A stretch of DNA of 64,000 nt from Hydractinia symbiolongicarpus (GCF_029227915.1 NC_079883.1:17238001-17302000); one strand, 5' to 3'; counted from the first letter of the stretch, positions 37,022 through 51,250 are shown. Program-made: numbers and translations. The notes: generated by a model not told the origin, from the sequence alone.

Positions 37022-40000
37022 ACGTGAAACAACGCGAATTGGGTGTACGGCCTTTATTAGGCTGCAAAAGGTCATATTACAGCCTTTAGAGACCTGTACA
37101 CGTGGCTAACTGTGTTATAAAGCCGTGGCGCAATAGAAAACTACTTGGGACGTCGTGGTCCATTGAGAGTGAAAGGATTAGACCATGGGTAACCTGCGCA
37201 GGCACGTGCAACCACGTGATATACGTGTAAGGCCTTTATTAGGCTGCAAGAGGCCATATTGCAGTCGTTAGAGGCATGTACTCGTAGTTAACGGTGTTAT
37301 AACACCATGGCGCAATGGAAAACGACTTGGGATGCGTAGTCCATTGAGAGTGGAAGGATTAGACCAATGGTAACCTGCGCAGGCACGTGGAACAACGTGA
37401 TTTATGTGTACGGACTTTATTAGGAAGCAAAATGCCATATTACAGCATTTAGTGGCCTGTACACGTGTTTGACAGTGTTGTAAAGCCGTGGCGATATGGA
37501 AAACAACTTGGGACGTCGTAGTCCTTTGAGAGTGGAAGGATAAGACCAATGATAACCTGCGCAGGCGCGTGAAACCACGTGATATACGTGTAAGGCCTTT
37601 ATTAGGGTACAAGAGGCTATATTACAGACCTTAGGGGCCTGTACACGTGTTTGACGGTGTTGTAAAGCCGTGGCGATATGGAAAAACAACTTGGGACGTC
37701 GTAGTCCATTGAGAGTGAAAGGATAAGACCAATGATAACCTGCGCAGGCACGTGCAACCACGTGATATACGTGTAAGGCCTTTATTAGGGTACAAGAGGC
37801 TATATTACAGACCTTAGGGGCCTGTACACGTGACTGACGCTGTTATAAAGTCATGGCGCAATGGAAAACAACTTGGGACGTCGTAGTCCATTGAGAGTAC
37901 ATGGACAAGTCCGATCGTAACTTGCGCAGTCACGTGGAACTACGTGACTTATGTGCACGGCCTCTATTAGGCAGCAAAAGGCTATGCTATAGTCTTTAAA
38001 GGCCTGTACAGGTGGCTGACAGTGTTATATAGACATGGCGCAATGGAAAACCACTTGGGACGTCGTAGTTCCTTGACAGTGGAAGGATTAGACCAATGCT
38101 AACCTGTGCAGGCACGTTCAATCACGTGATATATGTGTAAGGCCTTTATTAGGGTACAAGAGGCTATTTTACAGCTTTAGAGGCCTGTATACGTGGTTGA
38201 CGGTGTTATAAAGCCGTGGCGCAATGGAAAACAACTTGGGACGTCGTAGGCCATTTGGACCGGAAGGATTAGGCCAATGTTAACCTCCGGAAGCACGTAC
38301 AACCACGTGACATACGTGTAAGGCTTTTATTTGGCTGCAAGAGGCCATATTACAGCCTTTAGAGGCCTGTACCCGTAGTTGACGGTGTTATAAAGCTGTG
38401 GCGCAATTGCAAAACGACTTGGGACGTCAAAATCCAATGAGAGTACATGGACTAGTCCGATCGTAACTCGTGCAGGCACGTGGAATAACGCAATTTGTGT
38501 GTACGGTCTTTATTAGGCTGCAAAAGGTCATGTTACAGCCTTTAGAGACCTGTACACGTGGTTGACGGTGTTATAAAGCTGTGGCGCAATTGCAAACAAC
38601 TTGGGACGTCGTAGTCCATTGAGAGTACATGGACTAGTCCGATCGTAACTTGCGCAGGCACGTGGAACTACGTGATTTGTGTGTACGGCCTCCATTAGGC
38701 AGCAAAAGGCCATACTATAGCCTTTAGAGGCATGTACACGTGGCTGACTGTGTTATAAAGCCATGGCGCAATGGAAAACCACTTGGGACGCCGTAGTCCA
38801 TTGAGAGTGGAAGGATTACACCAATGCTAACCTGTGCAGGCACGTGCAACCACTTAAAATACGTGTAAGGTCTTTATTAGGGCGCAAACGGCCATATTAC
38901 GGCCTTTAGGGGCCTGTGCACGTGGTTGACGGTCTTATAACGCCGTGGCGCTATGGAAACCGACTTGTGACGTCGTAGTCCATTGAGAGTGGAAGGATTA
39001 GACCAATGGTAACCTGCGCAGGCACGTGGAACAACGTGATTTATGTATACGGACTTTATTAGGCCGCAAAAGGCAGCCTTTAGGGGCCTGTACACGTGGT
39101 TGACGGTGTTGTGAAGCCGTGGCCCTATGGAAAACAACTTGGGACGTCGTAATCGATTGAGCGTGGAAGGATAAGACCAATGATAACCTGCGCAGGAACG
39201 TGCAACCACGTGATATACGTGTATAGCCTTTATTAGGGTGCAAGAGGTTATATTACAGCCCTTAGAGGCCTGTGCGCGTGGCTGACGCTGTTTTAAAGCC
39301 ATGGCACAATTGCAAACAACTTGGGACGTCGTAGTCCATTGAGAGTACATGGACTAGTCCGATCGGAACTTGCGCAGGCACGTGGAACTACGTGATTTAT
39401 GTGTGCGGCCTCTATTAAGCAGCAAAAGGCCATACTATAACCTTTAGAGGCCTGTACACGTGGCTGTCTGTGTTATAAAGCCATGGCGCAATGGAAAACC
39501 ACTTGGGAAGTCGTAGTCCATTGAGAGTGGAAGAATTACACCAATGCTAACGTGTGCAGGCACGTGCAATCACTTGATATACGTGTAAGGTCATTATTAG
39601 GCTGCAAGAGGCCATATTACAAACGCATGTACTCGAAGTTAACGGTGTTATAACGCCATAGCGCAACGGAAAACGACTTGGGACGTCGTAGTCCATTGAG
39701 AGCGGAAGGATAAGACCAGTGGTAACCTGCACAGGCACGTGGAACAACGTGATTTATGTATACGGACTTTATTAGGGCGCAAAAGGCCGTATTACAGCCT
39801 TTAGGGGCCTGTACACGTGGTTGACGGTGTTGTAAAGCTGTGGCGCTATGGAAAACAACTTGGGACATCGTAGTCCATTGAGAGTGGAAGGATAAGACCA
39901 ATGATAACCTGCGCAGGCACGTGCAACCACGTGATATACGTGTAAGGCCTTTATTAGGTTACATGAGGCTATATTACAGCCCTTAGGGGCCTGTACCAGT

Positions 40001-40463
40001 AATTGACGGCGTTATAACGTCATGACACTATGGTAAAAAACTTGGGACGTCGTAGTCCATTGAGAGTGGAAGGATTTGACCAATAGTAACCTGCGCAGGC
40101 ACGTGGAACAACGTGATTTATGTATACGGACTTTATTTGGCCGCAAAAGGCCATATTGCAGCCTTTAGGGGCCAGGACACGTGTTTGACGGTGTTGTAAA
40201 GCGTGGTGATATGGAAAACAAATTGGGACGTCGTAGTCCTTTGAGAGTGGAGGGATTAGACCGATCGTAACTCGCGCAGGCACGGGGAACAGCGCAATTT
40301 GTGTGTACGGCCTTTATTAGGCTGCAAAAGGTCATATTACAGCCTTTGGAGGCCTGTACACGTTGTTGACGGTGTTATAAAGCTGTGGCGCAATAGCAAA
40401 CAACTTGGGACGTCGTAGTCCATTGAGAGTGGAAGGATTACACCAATAGTAACCTGCGCAGGC
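37022..40463 (+). repeat. HOR domain B, 19-mer unit, copy 2 (3442 bp)
   Basis: Tandem copy of the preceding 3442 bp with few differences (for example CCAGTGGTAACC near 39717). It also carries the monomer missing one base in AAAGCGTGGTGATATGG, present in copy 1 as AAAGCGTGGTAATATGG. Confidence 0.88.
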
Positions 40464-42850
40464 ACGTGAAACAACGCGAATTGGGTGTACGGCCTTTATT
40501 AGGCTGCAAAAGGTCATATTACAGCCTTTGGAGGCCTGTGCACGTGGTTGACGGTGTTATAAAGCTGTGGCGCAATAGAAAACTACTTGGGACGTCGTAG
40601 TCCATTGAGAGTGAAAGGATTAGGCCATTGGTAACCTGCGCAGGCACGTGCAACCACGTGATATACGTGTAAGGCCTTTATTAGGCTGCAAGAGGCCATA
40701 TTGCAGTCGTTAGACGCATGTACTCGTAGTTAACGGTGTTATAACGCCATGGCGCATTGGAAAACGACTTGGGACGTCGTAGTCCATTGAGAGTGGAAGG
40801 ATTACACCAATGCTAACCTGTGCAGGCACGTGCAACCACTTAAAATACGTGTAAGGTCTTTATTAGGGCGCAAACGGCCATATTACGGCCTTTAGGGGCC
40901 TGTGCACGTGGTTGACGGTCTTATAACGCCGTGGCGCTATGGAAAACGACTTGTGACGTCGTAGTCCATTGAGAGTGGAAGGATTAGACCAATGGTAACC
41001 TGCGCAGGCACGTGGAACAACGTGATTTATGTATACGGACTTTATTAGGCCGCAAAAGGCAGCCTTTAGGGGCCTGTACACGTGGTTGACGGTGTTGTGA
41101 AGCCGTGGCCCTATGGAAAACAACTTGGGACGTCGTAATCGATTGAGCGTGGAAGGATAAGACCAATGATAACCTGCGCAGGAACGTGCAACCACGTGAT
41201 ATACGTGTATAGCCTTTATTAGGGTGCAAGAGGTTATATTACAGCCCTTAGAGGCCTGTGCGCGTGGCTGACGCTGTTTTAAAGCCATGGCACAATTGCA
41301 AACAACTTGGGACGTCGTAGTCCATTGAGAGTACATGGACTAGTCCGATCGGAACTTGCGCAGGCACGTGGAACTACGTGATTTATGTGTGCGGCCTCTA
41401 TTAAGCAGCAAAAGGCCATACTATAACCTTTAGAGGCCTGTACACGTGGCTGTCTGTGTTATAAAGCCATGGCGCAATGGAAAACCACTTGGGAAGTCGT
41501 AGTCCATTGAGAGTGGAAGAATTACACCAATGCTAACGTGTGCAGGCACGTGCAATCACTTGATATACGTGTAAGGTCATTATTAGGCTGCAAGAGGCCA
41601 TATTACAAACGCATGTACTCGAAGTTAACGGTGTTATAACGCCATAGCGCAACGGAAAACGACTTGGGACGTTGTAGTCCATTGAGAGCGGAAGGATAAG
41701 ACCAATGGTAACCTGCACAGGCACGTGGAACAACGTGATTTATGTATACGGACTTTATTAGGGCGCAAAAGGCCGTATTACAGCCTTTAGGGGCCTGTAC
41801 ACGTGGTTGACGGTGTTGTAAAGCTGTGGCGCTATGGAAAACAACTTGGGACATCGTAGTCCATTGAGAGTGGAAGGATAAGACCAATGATAACCTGCGC
41901 AGGCACGTGCAACCACGTGATATACGTGTAAGGCCTTTATTAGGTTACATGAGGCTATATTACAGCCCTTAGGGGCCTGTACCAGTAATTGACGGCGTTA
42001 TAACGTCATGACACTATGGTAAAAAACTTGGGACGTCGTAGTCCATTGAGAGTGGAAGGATTTGACCAATAGTAACCTGCGCAGGCACGTGGAACAACGT
42101 GATTTATGTATACGGACTTTATTTGGCCGCAAAAGGCCATATTGCAGCCTTTAGGGGCCAGGACACGTGTTTGACGGTGTTGTAAAGCGTGGTGATATGG
42201 AAAACAAATTGGGACGTCGTAGTCCTTTGAGAGTGGAGGGATTAGACCGATCGTAACTCGCGCAGGCACGGGGAACAGCGCAATTTGTGTGTACGGCCTT
42301 TATTAGGCTGCAAAAGGTCATATTACAGCCTTTGGAGGCCTGTACACGTTGTTGACGGTGTTATAAAGCTGTGGCGCAATAGCAAACAACTTGGGACGTC
42401 GTAGTCCATTGAGAGTGGAAGGATTACACCAATAGTAACCTGCGCAGGCACGTGAAACAACGCGAATTGGGTGTACGGCCTTTATTAGGCTGCAAAAGGT
42501 CATATTACAGCCTTTGGAGGCCTGTGCACGTGGTTGACGGTGTTATAAAGCTGTGGCGCAATAGAAAACTACTTGGGACGTCGTAGTCCATTGAGAGTGA
42601 AAGGATTAGGCCATTGGTAACCTGCGCAGGCACGTGCAACCACGTGATATACGTGTAAGGCCTTTATTAGGCTGCAAGAGGCCATATTGCAGTCGTTAGA
42701 CGCATGTACTCGTAGTTAACGGTGTTATAACGCCATGGCGCATTGGAAAACGACTTGGGACGTCGTAGTCCATTGAGAGTGGAAGGATTACACCAATGCT
42801 AACCTGCGCAGGCACGTGCAACCACGTGATATACGTGTAAGGCCTTTATT
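40464..42850 (+). repeat. HOR domain B, 11-mer duplication (1986-bp offset)
   Basis: Sequence from about 38850 recurs at about 40836 (38877/40863, 40332/42318) and then continues into a block (TTAGGCCATTGGTAACC) also present at 31640-31975. The period of 1986 bp is close to eleven monomers, reduced by internal small deletions. Confidence 0.8.
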
Positions 42851-43397
42851 ATGGGTACAAGAGGCTATATTATAGCCCTTAGGCGCCTGTACCTGTAATT
42901 GACGGCGTTATAACGCCATGACACAATGGTAAACAACTTGGGACGTTGTAGTTTATTGAGAGTGGAAGGATTAGACTAATAGTAACCTGCGCAGGCACGT
43001 GGAACAACGCGAATTGCGTGTACGGCCTTTACTAGGGTACAAGAGGCTATATTACAGACCTTAGGGGCCTGTACACGTGACTGACGCTGTTATAAAGCCA
43101 TGGCGCAATGGAAAACCACTTGGGACGTCGTAGTCCATTGAGAGTGGAAGGATTAGACCGGTGGTAACCTGCGCTGGCACATGGAACAACGTGATTTATG
43201 TATACGGACTTTAATTGGCCGCAAAAGGCCATATTGCAGCCTTTAGGGGCCAGGACACGTGTTTGACAGTGTTGTCAAGCCGTGGCGATATGGAAAGCAA
43301 CTTGGGACGTGGTAGTCCTTTGCGAGTGGAAGGATAAGACCAATGATAACCTGCGCAGGCACGTGCAACCACGTGATATACGTGTAAGGCCTTTATT
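42851..43397 (+). repeat. 3-mer tandem unit, copy 1 (547 bp)
   Basis: Starts at ATGGGTACAAGAGG. Points recur 547 bp later (43047/43594). This copy has TTAGGCGCCTG where the second has TTAGGGGCGTG. Both have GCTGGCACATGG and GGTAGTCCTTTGCG variants. Confidence 0.88.
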
Positions 43398-43943
43398 ATG
43401 GGTACAAGAGGCTATATTATAGCCCTTAGGGGCGTGTACCTGTAATTGACGTCGTTATAACGCCATGACACAATGGTAAACAACTTGGGACGTTGTAGTT
43501 TATTGAGAGTGGAAGGATTAGACTAATAGTAACCTGCGCAGGCACGTGGAACAACGCGAATTGCGTGTACGGCCTTTACTAGGGTACAAGAGGCTATATT
43601 ACAGACCTTAGGGGCCTGTACACGTGACTGACGCTGTTATAAAGCCATGGCGCAATGGAAAACCACTTGGGACGTCGTAGTCCATTGAGAGTGGAAGGAT
43701 TAGACCGGTGGTAACCTGCGCTGGCACATGGAACAACGTGATTTATGTATACGGACTTTAATTGGCCGCAAAAGGCCATATTGCAGCCTTTAGGGGCCAG
43801 GACACGTGTTTGACAGTGTTGTCAAGCCGTGGCGATATGGAAAGCAACTTGGGTCGTGGTAGTCCTTTGCGAGTGGAAGGATAAGACCAAGGATAACCTG
43901 CGCAGGCACGTGCAACCACGTGATATACGTGTAAGGCCTTTAT
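43398..43943 (+). repeat. 3-mer tandem unit, copy 2 (547 bp)
   Basis: Tandem copy of the preceding three monomers, with TTGACGTCG and GGGTCGTGG variants of its own. It leaves the unit where TTATTAGGGTAC replaces TTATTATGGGTAC. Confidence 0.85.
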
Positions 43944-45688
43944 TAGGGTACAAGAGGCTATATTACAGACCTTAGGGGCCTGTACCAGTACTTGACGGCG
44001 TTAAAACGCCATGACACCATGGTAAAAAACTTGAGACGTCGTAGTCCATTGAGAGTGGAAGGATTTGACCAATAGTAACCTGCGCAGGCACGTGGAACAA
44101 CGCGAATTGGGTGTACGGCCTTTATTAGGCTGCAAAAGGTCATATTACAGCCTTTAGAGACCTGTACACGTGGCTAACTGTGTTATAAAGCCGTGGCGCA
44201 ATAGAAAACTACTTGGGACGTCGTGGTCCATTGAGAGTGAAAGGATTAGACCATGGGTAACCTGCGCAGGCACGTGCAACCACGTGATATACGTGTAAGG
44301 CCTTTATTAGGCTGCAAGAGGCCATATTGCAGTCGTTAGAGGCATGTACTCGTAGTTAACGGTGTTATAACGCCATGGCGCAATGGAAAACGACTTGGGA
44401 TGCGTAGTCCATTGAGAGTGGAAGGATTAGACCAATGGTAACCTGCGCAGGCGCGTGAAACCACGTGATATACGTGTAAGGCCTTTATTAGGGTACAAGA
44501 GGCTATATTACAGACCTTAGGGGCCTGTACACGTGTTTGACGGTGTTGTAAAGCCGTGGCGATATGGAAAATAACTTGGGACGTCGTAGTCCATTGAGAG
44601 TGAAAGGATAAGACCAATGATAACTTGCGCAGGCACGTGCAACCACGTGATATACGTGTAAGGCCTTTATTAGGGTACAAGAGGCTATATTACAGACCTT
44701 AGGGGCCTGTACACGTGACTGACGCTGTTATAAAGTCATGGCGCAATGGAAAACAACTTGGGACGTCGTAGTCCATTGAGAGTACATGGACAAGTCCGAT
44801 CGTAACTTGCGCAGTCACGTGGAACTACGTGACTTATGTGCACGGCCTCTATTAGGCAGCAAAAGGCTATGCTATAGTCTTTAAAGGCCTGTACAGGTGG
44901 CTGACAGTTTTATATAGACATGGCGCAATGGAAAACCACTTGGGACGTCGTAGTTCCTTGACAGTGGAAGGATTAGACCAATGCTAACCTGTGCAGGCAC
45001 GTGCAATCACGTGATATATGTGTAAGGCCTTTATTAGGGTACAAGAGGCTATTTTACAGCTTTAGAGGCCTGTATACGTGGTTGACGGTGTTATAAAGCC
45101 GTGGCGCAATGGAAAACAACTTGGGACGTCGTAGGCCATTTGGACCGGAAGGATTAGGCCAATGTTAACCTCCGGAAGCACGTACAACCACGTGACATAC
45201 GTGTAAGGCCTTTATTTGGCTGCAAGAGGCCATATTACAGCCTTTAGAGGCCTGTACCGGTAGTTGACGGTGTTATAACGCCATGGCGCAATGGCAAAAC
45301 GACTTGGGACGTCAAAATCCAATGAGAGTACATGGACTAGTCCGATCGTAACTCGTGCAGGCACGTGGAATAACGCAATTTGTGTGTACGGTCTTTATTA
45401 GGCTGCAAAAGGTCATGTTACAGCCTTTAGAGACCTGTACACGTGGTTGACGGTGTTATAAAGCTGTGGCGCAATTGCAAACAACTTGGGACGTCGTAGT
45501 CCATTGAGAGTACATGGACTAGTCCGATCGTAACTTGCGCAGGCACGTGGAACTACGTGATTTGTGTGTACGGCCTCCATTAGGCAGCAAAAGGCCATAC
45601 TATAGCCTTTAGAGGCATGTACACGTGGCTGACTGTGTTATAAAGCCATGGCGCAATGGAAAACCACTTGGGACGCCGTAGTCCATTG

Positions 45689-48295
45689 AGAGTGGAAGGA
45701 TTACACCAATGCTAACCTGTGCAGGCACGTGCAACCACTTAAAATACGTGTAAGGTCTTTATTAGGGCGCAAACGGCCATATTACGGCCTTTAGGGGCCT
45801 GTGCACGTGGTTGACGGTCTTATAACGCCGTGGCGCTATGGAAAACGACTTGTGACGTCGTAGTCCATTGAGAGTGGAAGGATTAGACCAATGGTAACCT
45901 GCGCAGGCACGTGGAACAACGTGATTTATGTATACGGACTTTATTAGGCCGCAAAAGGCAGCCTTTAGGGGCCTGTACACGTGGTTGACGGTGTTGTGAA
46001 GCAGTGGCCCTATGGAAAACAACTTGGGACGTCGTAGTCGATTGAGCGTGGAAGGATAAGACCAATGATAACCTGCGCAGGAACGTGCAACCACGTGATA
46101 TACGTGTATAGCCTTTATTAGGGTACAAGAGGTTATATTACAGCCCTTAGAGGCCTGTGCGCGTGGCTGACGCTGTTTTAAAGCCATGGCACAATTGCAA
46201 ACAACTTGGGACGTCGTAGTCCATTGAGAGTACATGGACTAGTCCGATCGGAACTTGCGCAGGCACGTGGAACTACGTGATTTATGTGTGCGGCCTCTAT
46301 TAAGCAGCAAAAGGCCATACTATAACCTTTAGAGGCCTGTACACGTGGCTGTCTGTGTTATAAAGCCATGGCGCAATGGAAAACCACTTGGGAAGTCGTA
46401 GTCCATTGAGAGTGGAAGAATTACACCAATGCTAACGTGTGCAGGCACGTGCAATCACTTGATATACGTGTAAGGTCATTATTAGGCTGCAAGAGGCCAT
46501 ATTACAAACGCATGTACTCGAAGTTAACGGTGTTATAACGCCATAGCGCAACGGAAAACGACTTGGGACGTCGTAGTCCATTGAGAGCGGAAGGATAAGA
46601 CCAATGGTAACCTGCACAGGCACGTGGAACAACGTGATTTATGTATACGGACTTTATTAGGGCGCAAAAGGCCGTATTACAGCCTTTAGGGGCCTGTACA
46701 CGTGGTTGACGGTGTTGTAAAGCTGTGGCGCTATGGAAAACAACTTGGGACATCGTAGTCCATTGAGAGTGGAAGGATAAGACCAATGATAACCTGCGCA
46801 GGCACGTGCAACCACGTGATATACGTGTAAGGCCTTTATTAGGTTACATGAGGCTATATTACAGCCCTTAGGGGCCTGTACCAGTAATTGACGGCGTTAT
46901 AACGCCATGACACTATGGTAAAAAACTTGGGACGTCGTAGTCCATTGAGAGTGGAAGGATTTGACCAATAGTAACCTGCGCAGGCACGTGGAACAACGTG
47001 ATTTATGTATACGGACTTTATTTGGCCGCAAAAGGCCATATTGCAGCCTTTAGGGGCCAGGACACGTGTTTGACGGTGTTGTAAAGCGTGGTGATATGGA
47101 AAAAAAATTGGGACGTCGTAGTCCTTTGAGAGTGGAGGGATTAGACCGATCGTAACTCGCGCAGGCACGGGGAACAGCGCAATTTGTGTGTACGGCCTTT
47201 ATTAGGCTGCAAAAGGTCATATTACAGCCTTTGGAGGCCTGTACACGTTGTTGACGGTGTTATAAAGCTGTGGCGCAATAGCAAACAACTTGGGACGTCG
47301 TAGTCCATTGAGAGTGGAAGGATTACACCAATAGTAACCTGCGCAGGCACGTGGAACAACGCGAATTGGGTGTACGGCCTTTATTAGGCTGCAAAAGGTC
47401 ATATTACAGCCTTTGGAGGCCTGTGCACGTGGTTGACGGTGTTATAAAGCTGTGGCGCAATAGAAAACTACTTGGGACGTCGTAGTCCATTGAGAGTGAA
47501 AGGATTAGGCCATTGGTAACCTGCGCAGGCACGTGCAACCACGTGATATACGTGTAAGGCCTTTATTAGGCTGCAAGAGGCCATATTGCAGTCGTTAGAC
47601 GCATGTACTCGTAGTTAACGGTGGTATAACGCCATGGCGCATTGGAAAACGACTTGGGACGTCGTAGTCCATTGAGAGTGGAAGGATTACACCAATGCTA
47701 ACCTGCGCAGGCTCGTGCAACCACGTGATATACGTGTAAGGCCTTTATTATGGGTACAAGAGGCTATATTATAGCCCTTAGGCGCCTGTACCTGTAATTG
47801 ACGGCGTTATAACGCCATGACACAATGGTAAACAACTTGGGACGTTGTAGTTTATTGAGAGTTGAAGGATTAGACTAATAGTAACCTGCGCAGGCACGTG
47901 GAACAACGCGAATTGCGTGTACGGCCTTTACTAGGGTACAAGAGGCTATATTACAGACCTTAGGGGCCTGTACACGTGACTGACGCTGTTATAAAGCCAT
48001 GGCGCAATGGAAAACCACTTGGGACGTCGTAGTCCATTGAGAGTGGAAGGATTAGACCGGTGGTAACCTGCGCTGGCACATGGAACAACGTGATTTATGT
48101 ATACGGACTTTAATTGGCCGCAAAAGGCCATATTGCAGCCTTTAGGGGCCAGGACACGTGTTTGACAGTGTTGTCAAGCCGTGGCGATATGGAAAGCAAC
48201 TTGGGACGTGGTAGTCCTTTGCGAGTGGAAGGATAAGACCAATGATAACCTGCGCAGGCACGTGCAACCACGTGATATACGTGTAAGGCCTTTAT
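45689..48295 (+). repeat. Partial copy of a 27-mer block (4899-bp offset)
   Basis: This stretch matches about 40790-43396 at a constant offset of 4899 bp (40863/45762, 42318/47217, 43047/47946), including the private TTAGGCGCCTG variant. The intervening 43.9-45.7 kb resembles 33.4-35.4 kb with one monomer lost (offset 10,510, then 10,327). Confidence 0.82.
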
Positions 48296-49140
48296 TAGGG
48301 TACAAGAGGCTATATTACAGACCTTAGGGGCCTGTACCAGTACTTGACGGCGTTAAAACGCCATGACACCATGGTAAAAAACTTGATACGTCGTAGTCCA
48401 TTGAGAGTGGAAGGATTACACCAATGCTAACCTGCGCAGGCACGTGCAACCACGTGATATACGTGTAAGGCCTTTATTATGGGTACAAGAGGCTATATTA
48501 TAGCCCTTAGGGGCCTGTACCTGTAATTGACGGCGTTATAACGCCATGACACAATGGTAAACAACTTGGGGCGTTGTAGTTTATTGAGAGTGGAAGGATT
48601 AGACTAATAGTAACCTGCGCAGGCACGTGGAACAACGCGAATTGCGTGTACGGCCTTTACTAGGGTACAAGAGGCTATATTACAGACCTTAGGGGCCTGT
48701 ACACGTAACTGACGCTGTTATAAAGCCATGGCGCAATGGAAAACCACTTGGGACGTCGTAGTCCATTGAGAGTGGAAGGATTAGACCGTTGGTAACCTGC
48801 GCTGGCACATGGAACAACGTGATTTATGTATACGGACTTTAATTGGCCGCAAATGGCCATATTGCAGCCTTTAGGGGCCAGGACACGTGTTTGACAGTGT
48901 TGTCAAGCCGTGGCGATATGGAAAGCAACTTGGGACGTGGTAGTCCTTTGCGAGTGGAAGGATAAGACCAATGATAACCTGCGCAGGCACGTGCAACCAC
49001 GTGATATACGTGTAAGGCCTTTGTTAGGGTACAAGAGGCTATATTACAGACCTTAGGGGCCTGTACCAGTACTTGACGGCGTTAAAACGCCATGACACCA
49101 TGGTAAAAAACTTGAGACGTCGTAGTCCATTGAGAGTGGA
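47750..49140 (+). repeat. 4-mer tandem duplication (729 bp, about two copies)
   Basis: Units begin at ATGGGTACAAGAGG at 47750 and 48479. Equivalent points are 729 bp apart (47946/48675), four monomers. It appears to be an independent expansion of the same module that is a 3-mer at 42851. Confidence 0.82.
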
Positions 49141-49389
49141 AGGATTTGACCAATAGTAACCTGCGCAGGCACGTGGAACAACGCGAATTGGGTGTACGGC
49201 CTTTATTAGGCTGCAAAAGGTCATATTACAGCCTTTAGAGACCTGTACACGGGGCTAACTGTGTTATAAAGCCGTGGCGCAATAGAAAACTACTTGGGAC
49301 GTCGTGGTCCATTGAGAGTGAAAGGATTAGACCATGGGTAACCTGCGCAGACACGTGCAACCACGTGATATACGTGTAAGGCCTTTATT

Positions 49390-51250
49390 AGGCTGCCAGA
49401 AGCCATATTGCAGTCGTTAGACGCATGTACTCGTAGTTAACGGTGTTATAACGCCATGGCGCAATGGAAAACGACTTGGGACGTCGTAGTCCATTGAGAG
49501 TGGAAGGATTACAACAATTCTAATATGCGCAGGCACGTGCAACCACGTGATATACGTGTAAGGCCTTTATTATGGGTACAAGAGGCTATATTTAGGGGCC
49601 TGTACCTGTAATTGACGGTGTTATAACGTCATGACACAATGGTAAACTACTTGGGACGTTGTAGTTTATTGAGAAGGGAAGGACTAGACTAATAGTAACC
49701 TACGCAGGCACGTGGAACAACGTGAATTGTGTGTACGGCCTTTATTAGGCTGCAAAAGGTCATATTACAGCCTTTAGAGACCTGTACACGTGGTTGACGG
49801 TGTTATAAAGCTGTGGCGCAATTACAAACAACTCGGGACATCGTAGTCCATTGAGAGTGGAAGGATAAGACCAATGATAACCTGTGCAGGCACGTGGAAC
49901 AACGCGAATTGGGTGTACGGCCTTAATTAGGCTGCAAAAGGTCATATTACAGCCTTTAGAGACCTGTACACGTAGTTGACGGTGTTATAAAGCTGTGGCG
50001 CAATTGGAAACAACTTGGGACGTCGTAGTCCATTGTGGGTACATGGACTAGTCCGATCGTAACTTGCACAGGCACGTGGATCTACGTGATTCATGTGTAC
50101 GGCCTCTATTAGGCAGCAAAAGGCCATGCCTTTAGAGGCCTGTACACGTGGCTGACTGTGTTGTAAACCCGTGGCGCATTGGAAAACCACTTGGGACGTC
50201 GTAGTCCGTTGAGAGTGGAAGGATTACACAAATGCTAACCTGTGCAGGCAGGTGCAACCACGTGATATACGTGTAGGGCCTTTATTAGGCTGCACGAGGC
50301 CATATTGCAGTCGTTAGAGGCATAAGACCAATGATAACCTACGCAGGCACATGGAACAACGTGAATTGTGTGTACGGCCTTCATTAGGCTGCAAAAGGTC
50401 ATATTACAGCCTTTAGAGACCTGTACACGTGGTTGACGGTGTTATAAAGCTGTGGCGCAATTACAAACAACTCGGGACGTCGTAGTCCTTTGAGAGTGGA
50501 AGGATAAGACCAATGATAACCGGCGCAGGCACGTGCAACCACGTGATATACGTGTAAGGTCTTTATTAGGGTACAAGAGGATATATTACAGACCTTAGGG
50601 GCCTGTACACGTGTTTGACGGTGTTGTAAAGCCGTGGCGATATGGAAAACAACTTGGGACGTCGTAGTACTTTGAGAGTGGAAGGATAAGACCAATGATA
50701 AACCTGCGGAGGCACGTGCAACCACGTGATATACGTATAAGGCTTTTATTAGGGTGCAAGAGGCTATATTACAGATCTTAGGGGCCTGTCCACGTGACTG
50801 ACGCTGTTATAAAGCCATGGCGCAATGGAAAACCACTTGGGACGTCGTAGTCTATTGAGAGTGGAAGGATTAGACCATTGGTAACCTGCGCAGGCACGTG
50901 AAACAACGTGATTTATGTATACGGACTTTAATTGGGCGCAAGAGGCCATATTACAGCCTTTAGGGGCCACTACACGTGTTTGACAGTGTTGTAAAGCCGT
51001 GGCGATATGGAAAACAACTCGGGACGTCGTAGTCCTTTGAGAGTGGAAGGATAAGACCAATGATAACCTGCGCAGGCACGTGCAACCACGTGATATACGT
51101 GTAAGGCCTTTATTAGGGTACAAAAGGCTATATTACAGACCTTAGGGGCCTGTACACGTGTTTGACGGTGTTGTAAAGCCGTGGCGATATGGAAAACAAA
51201 TTGGGACGTCGTAGTCCTTTGAGAGTGGAGGGATTAGACCATTCGTAACT
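49390..51250 (+). repeat. Disordered zone between HOR domains B and C
   Basis: About ten monomers without a consistent period. They include a small deletion near 49590 (CTATATTTAGGGG), unusual variants (AATATGCGCAGG, GAGAAGGGAAGG) and the strongly truncated monomer near 50323. Disorder here contrasts with the homogenised blocks on both sides. Confidence 0.75.
50275..50375 (+). repeat. Truncated monomer, about 83 bp deleted
   Basis: GTCGTTAGAGGCAT (to about 50323) is joined directly to AAGACCAATGATAACC. Everything from GTACTCGTAG through GAGTGGAAGGAT is missing, leaving a monomer of about 99 bp, the shortest I found. The two sides share only GGCAT/GGAT-like microhomology. I saw it once in the window. 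Confidence 0.88.
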
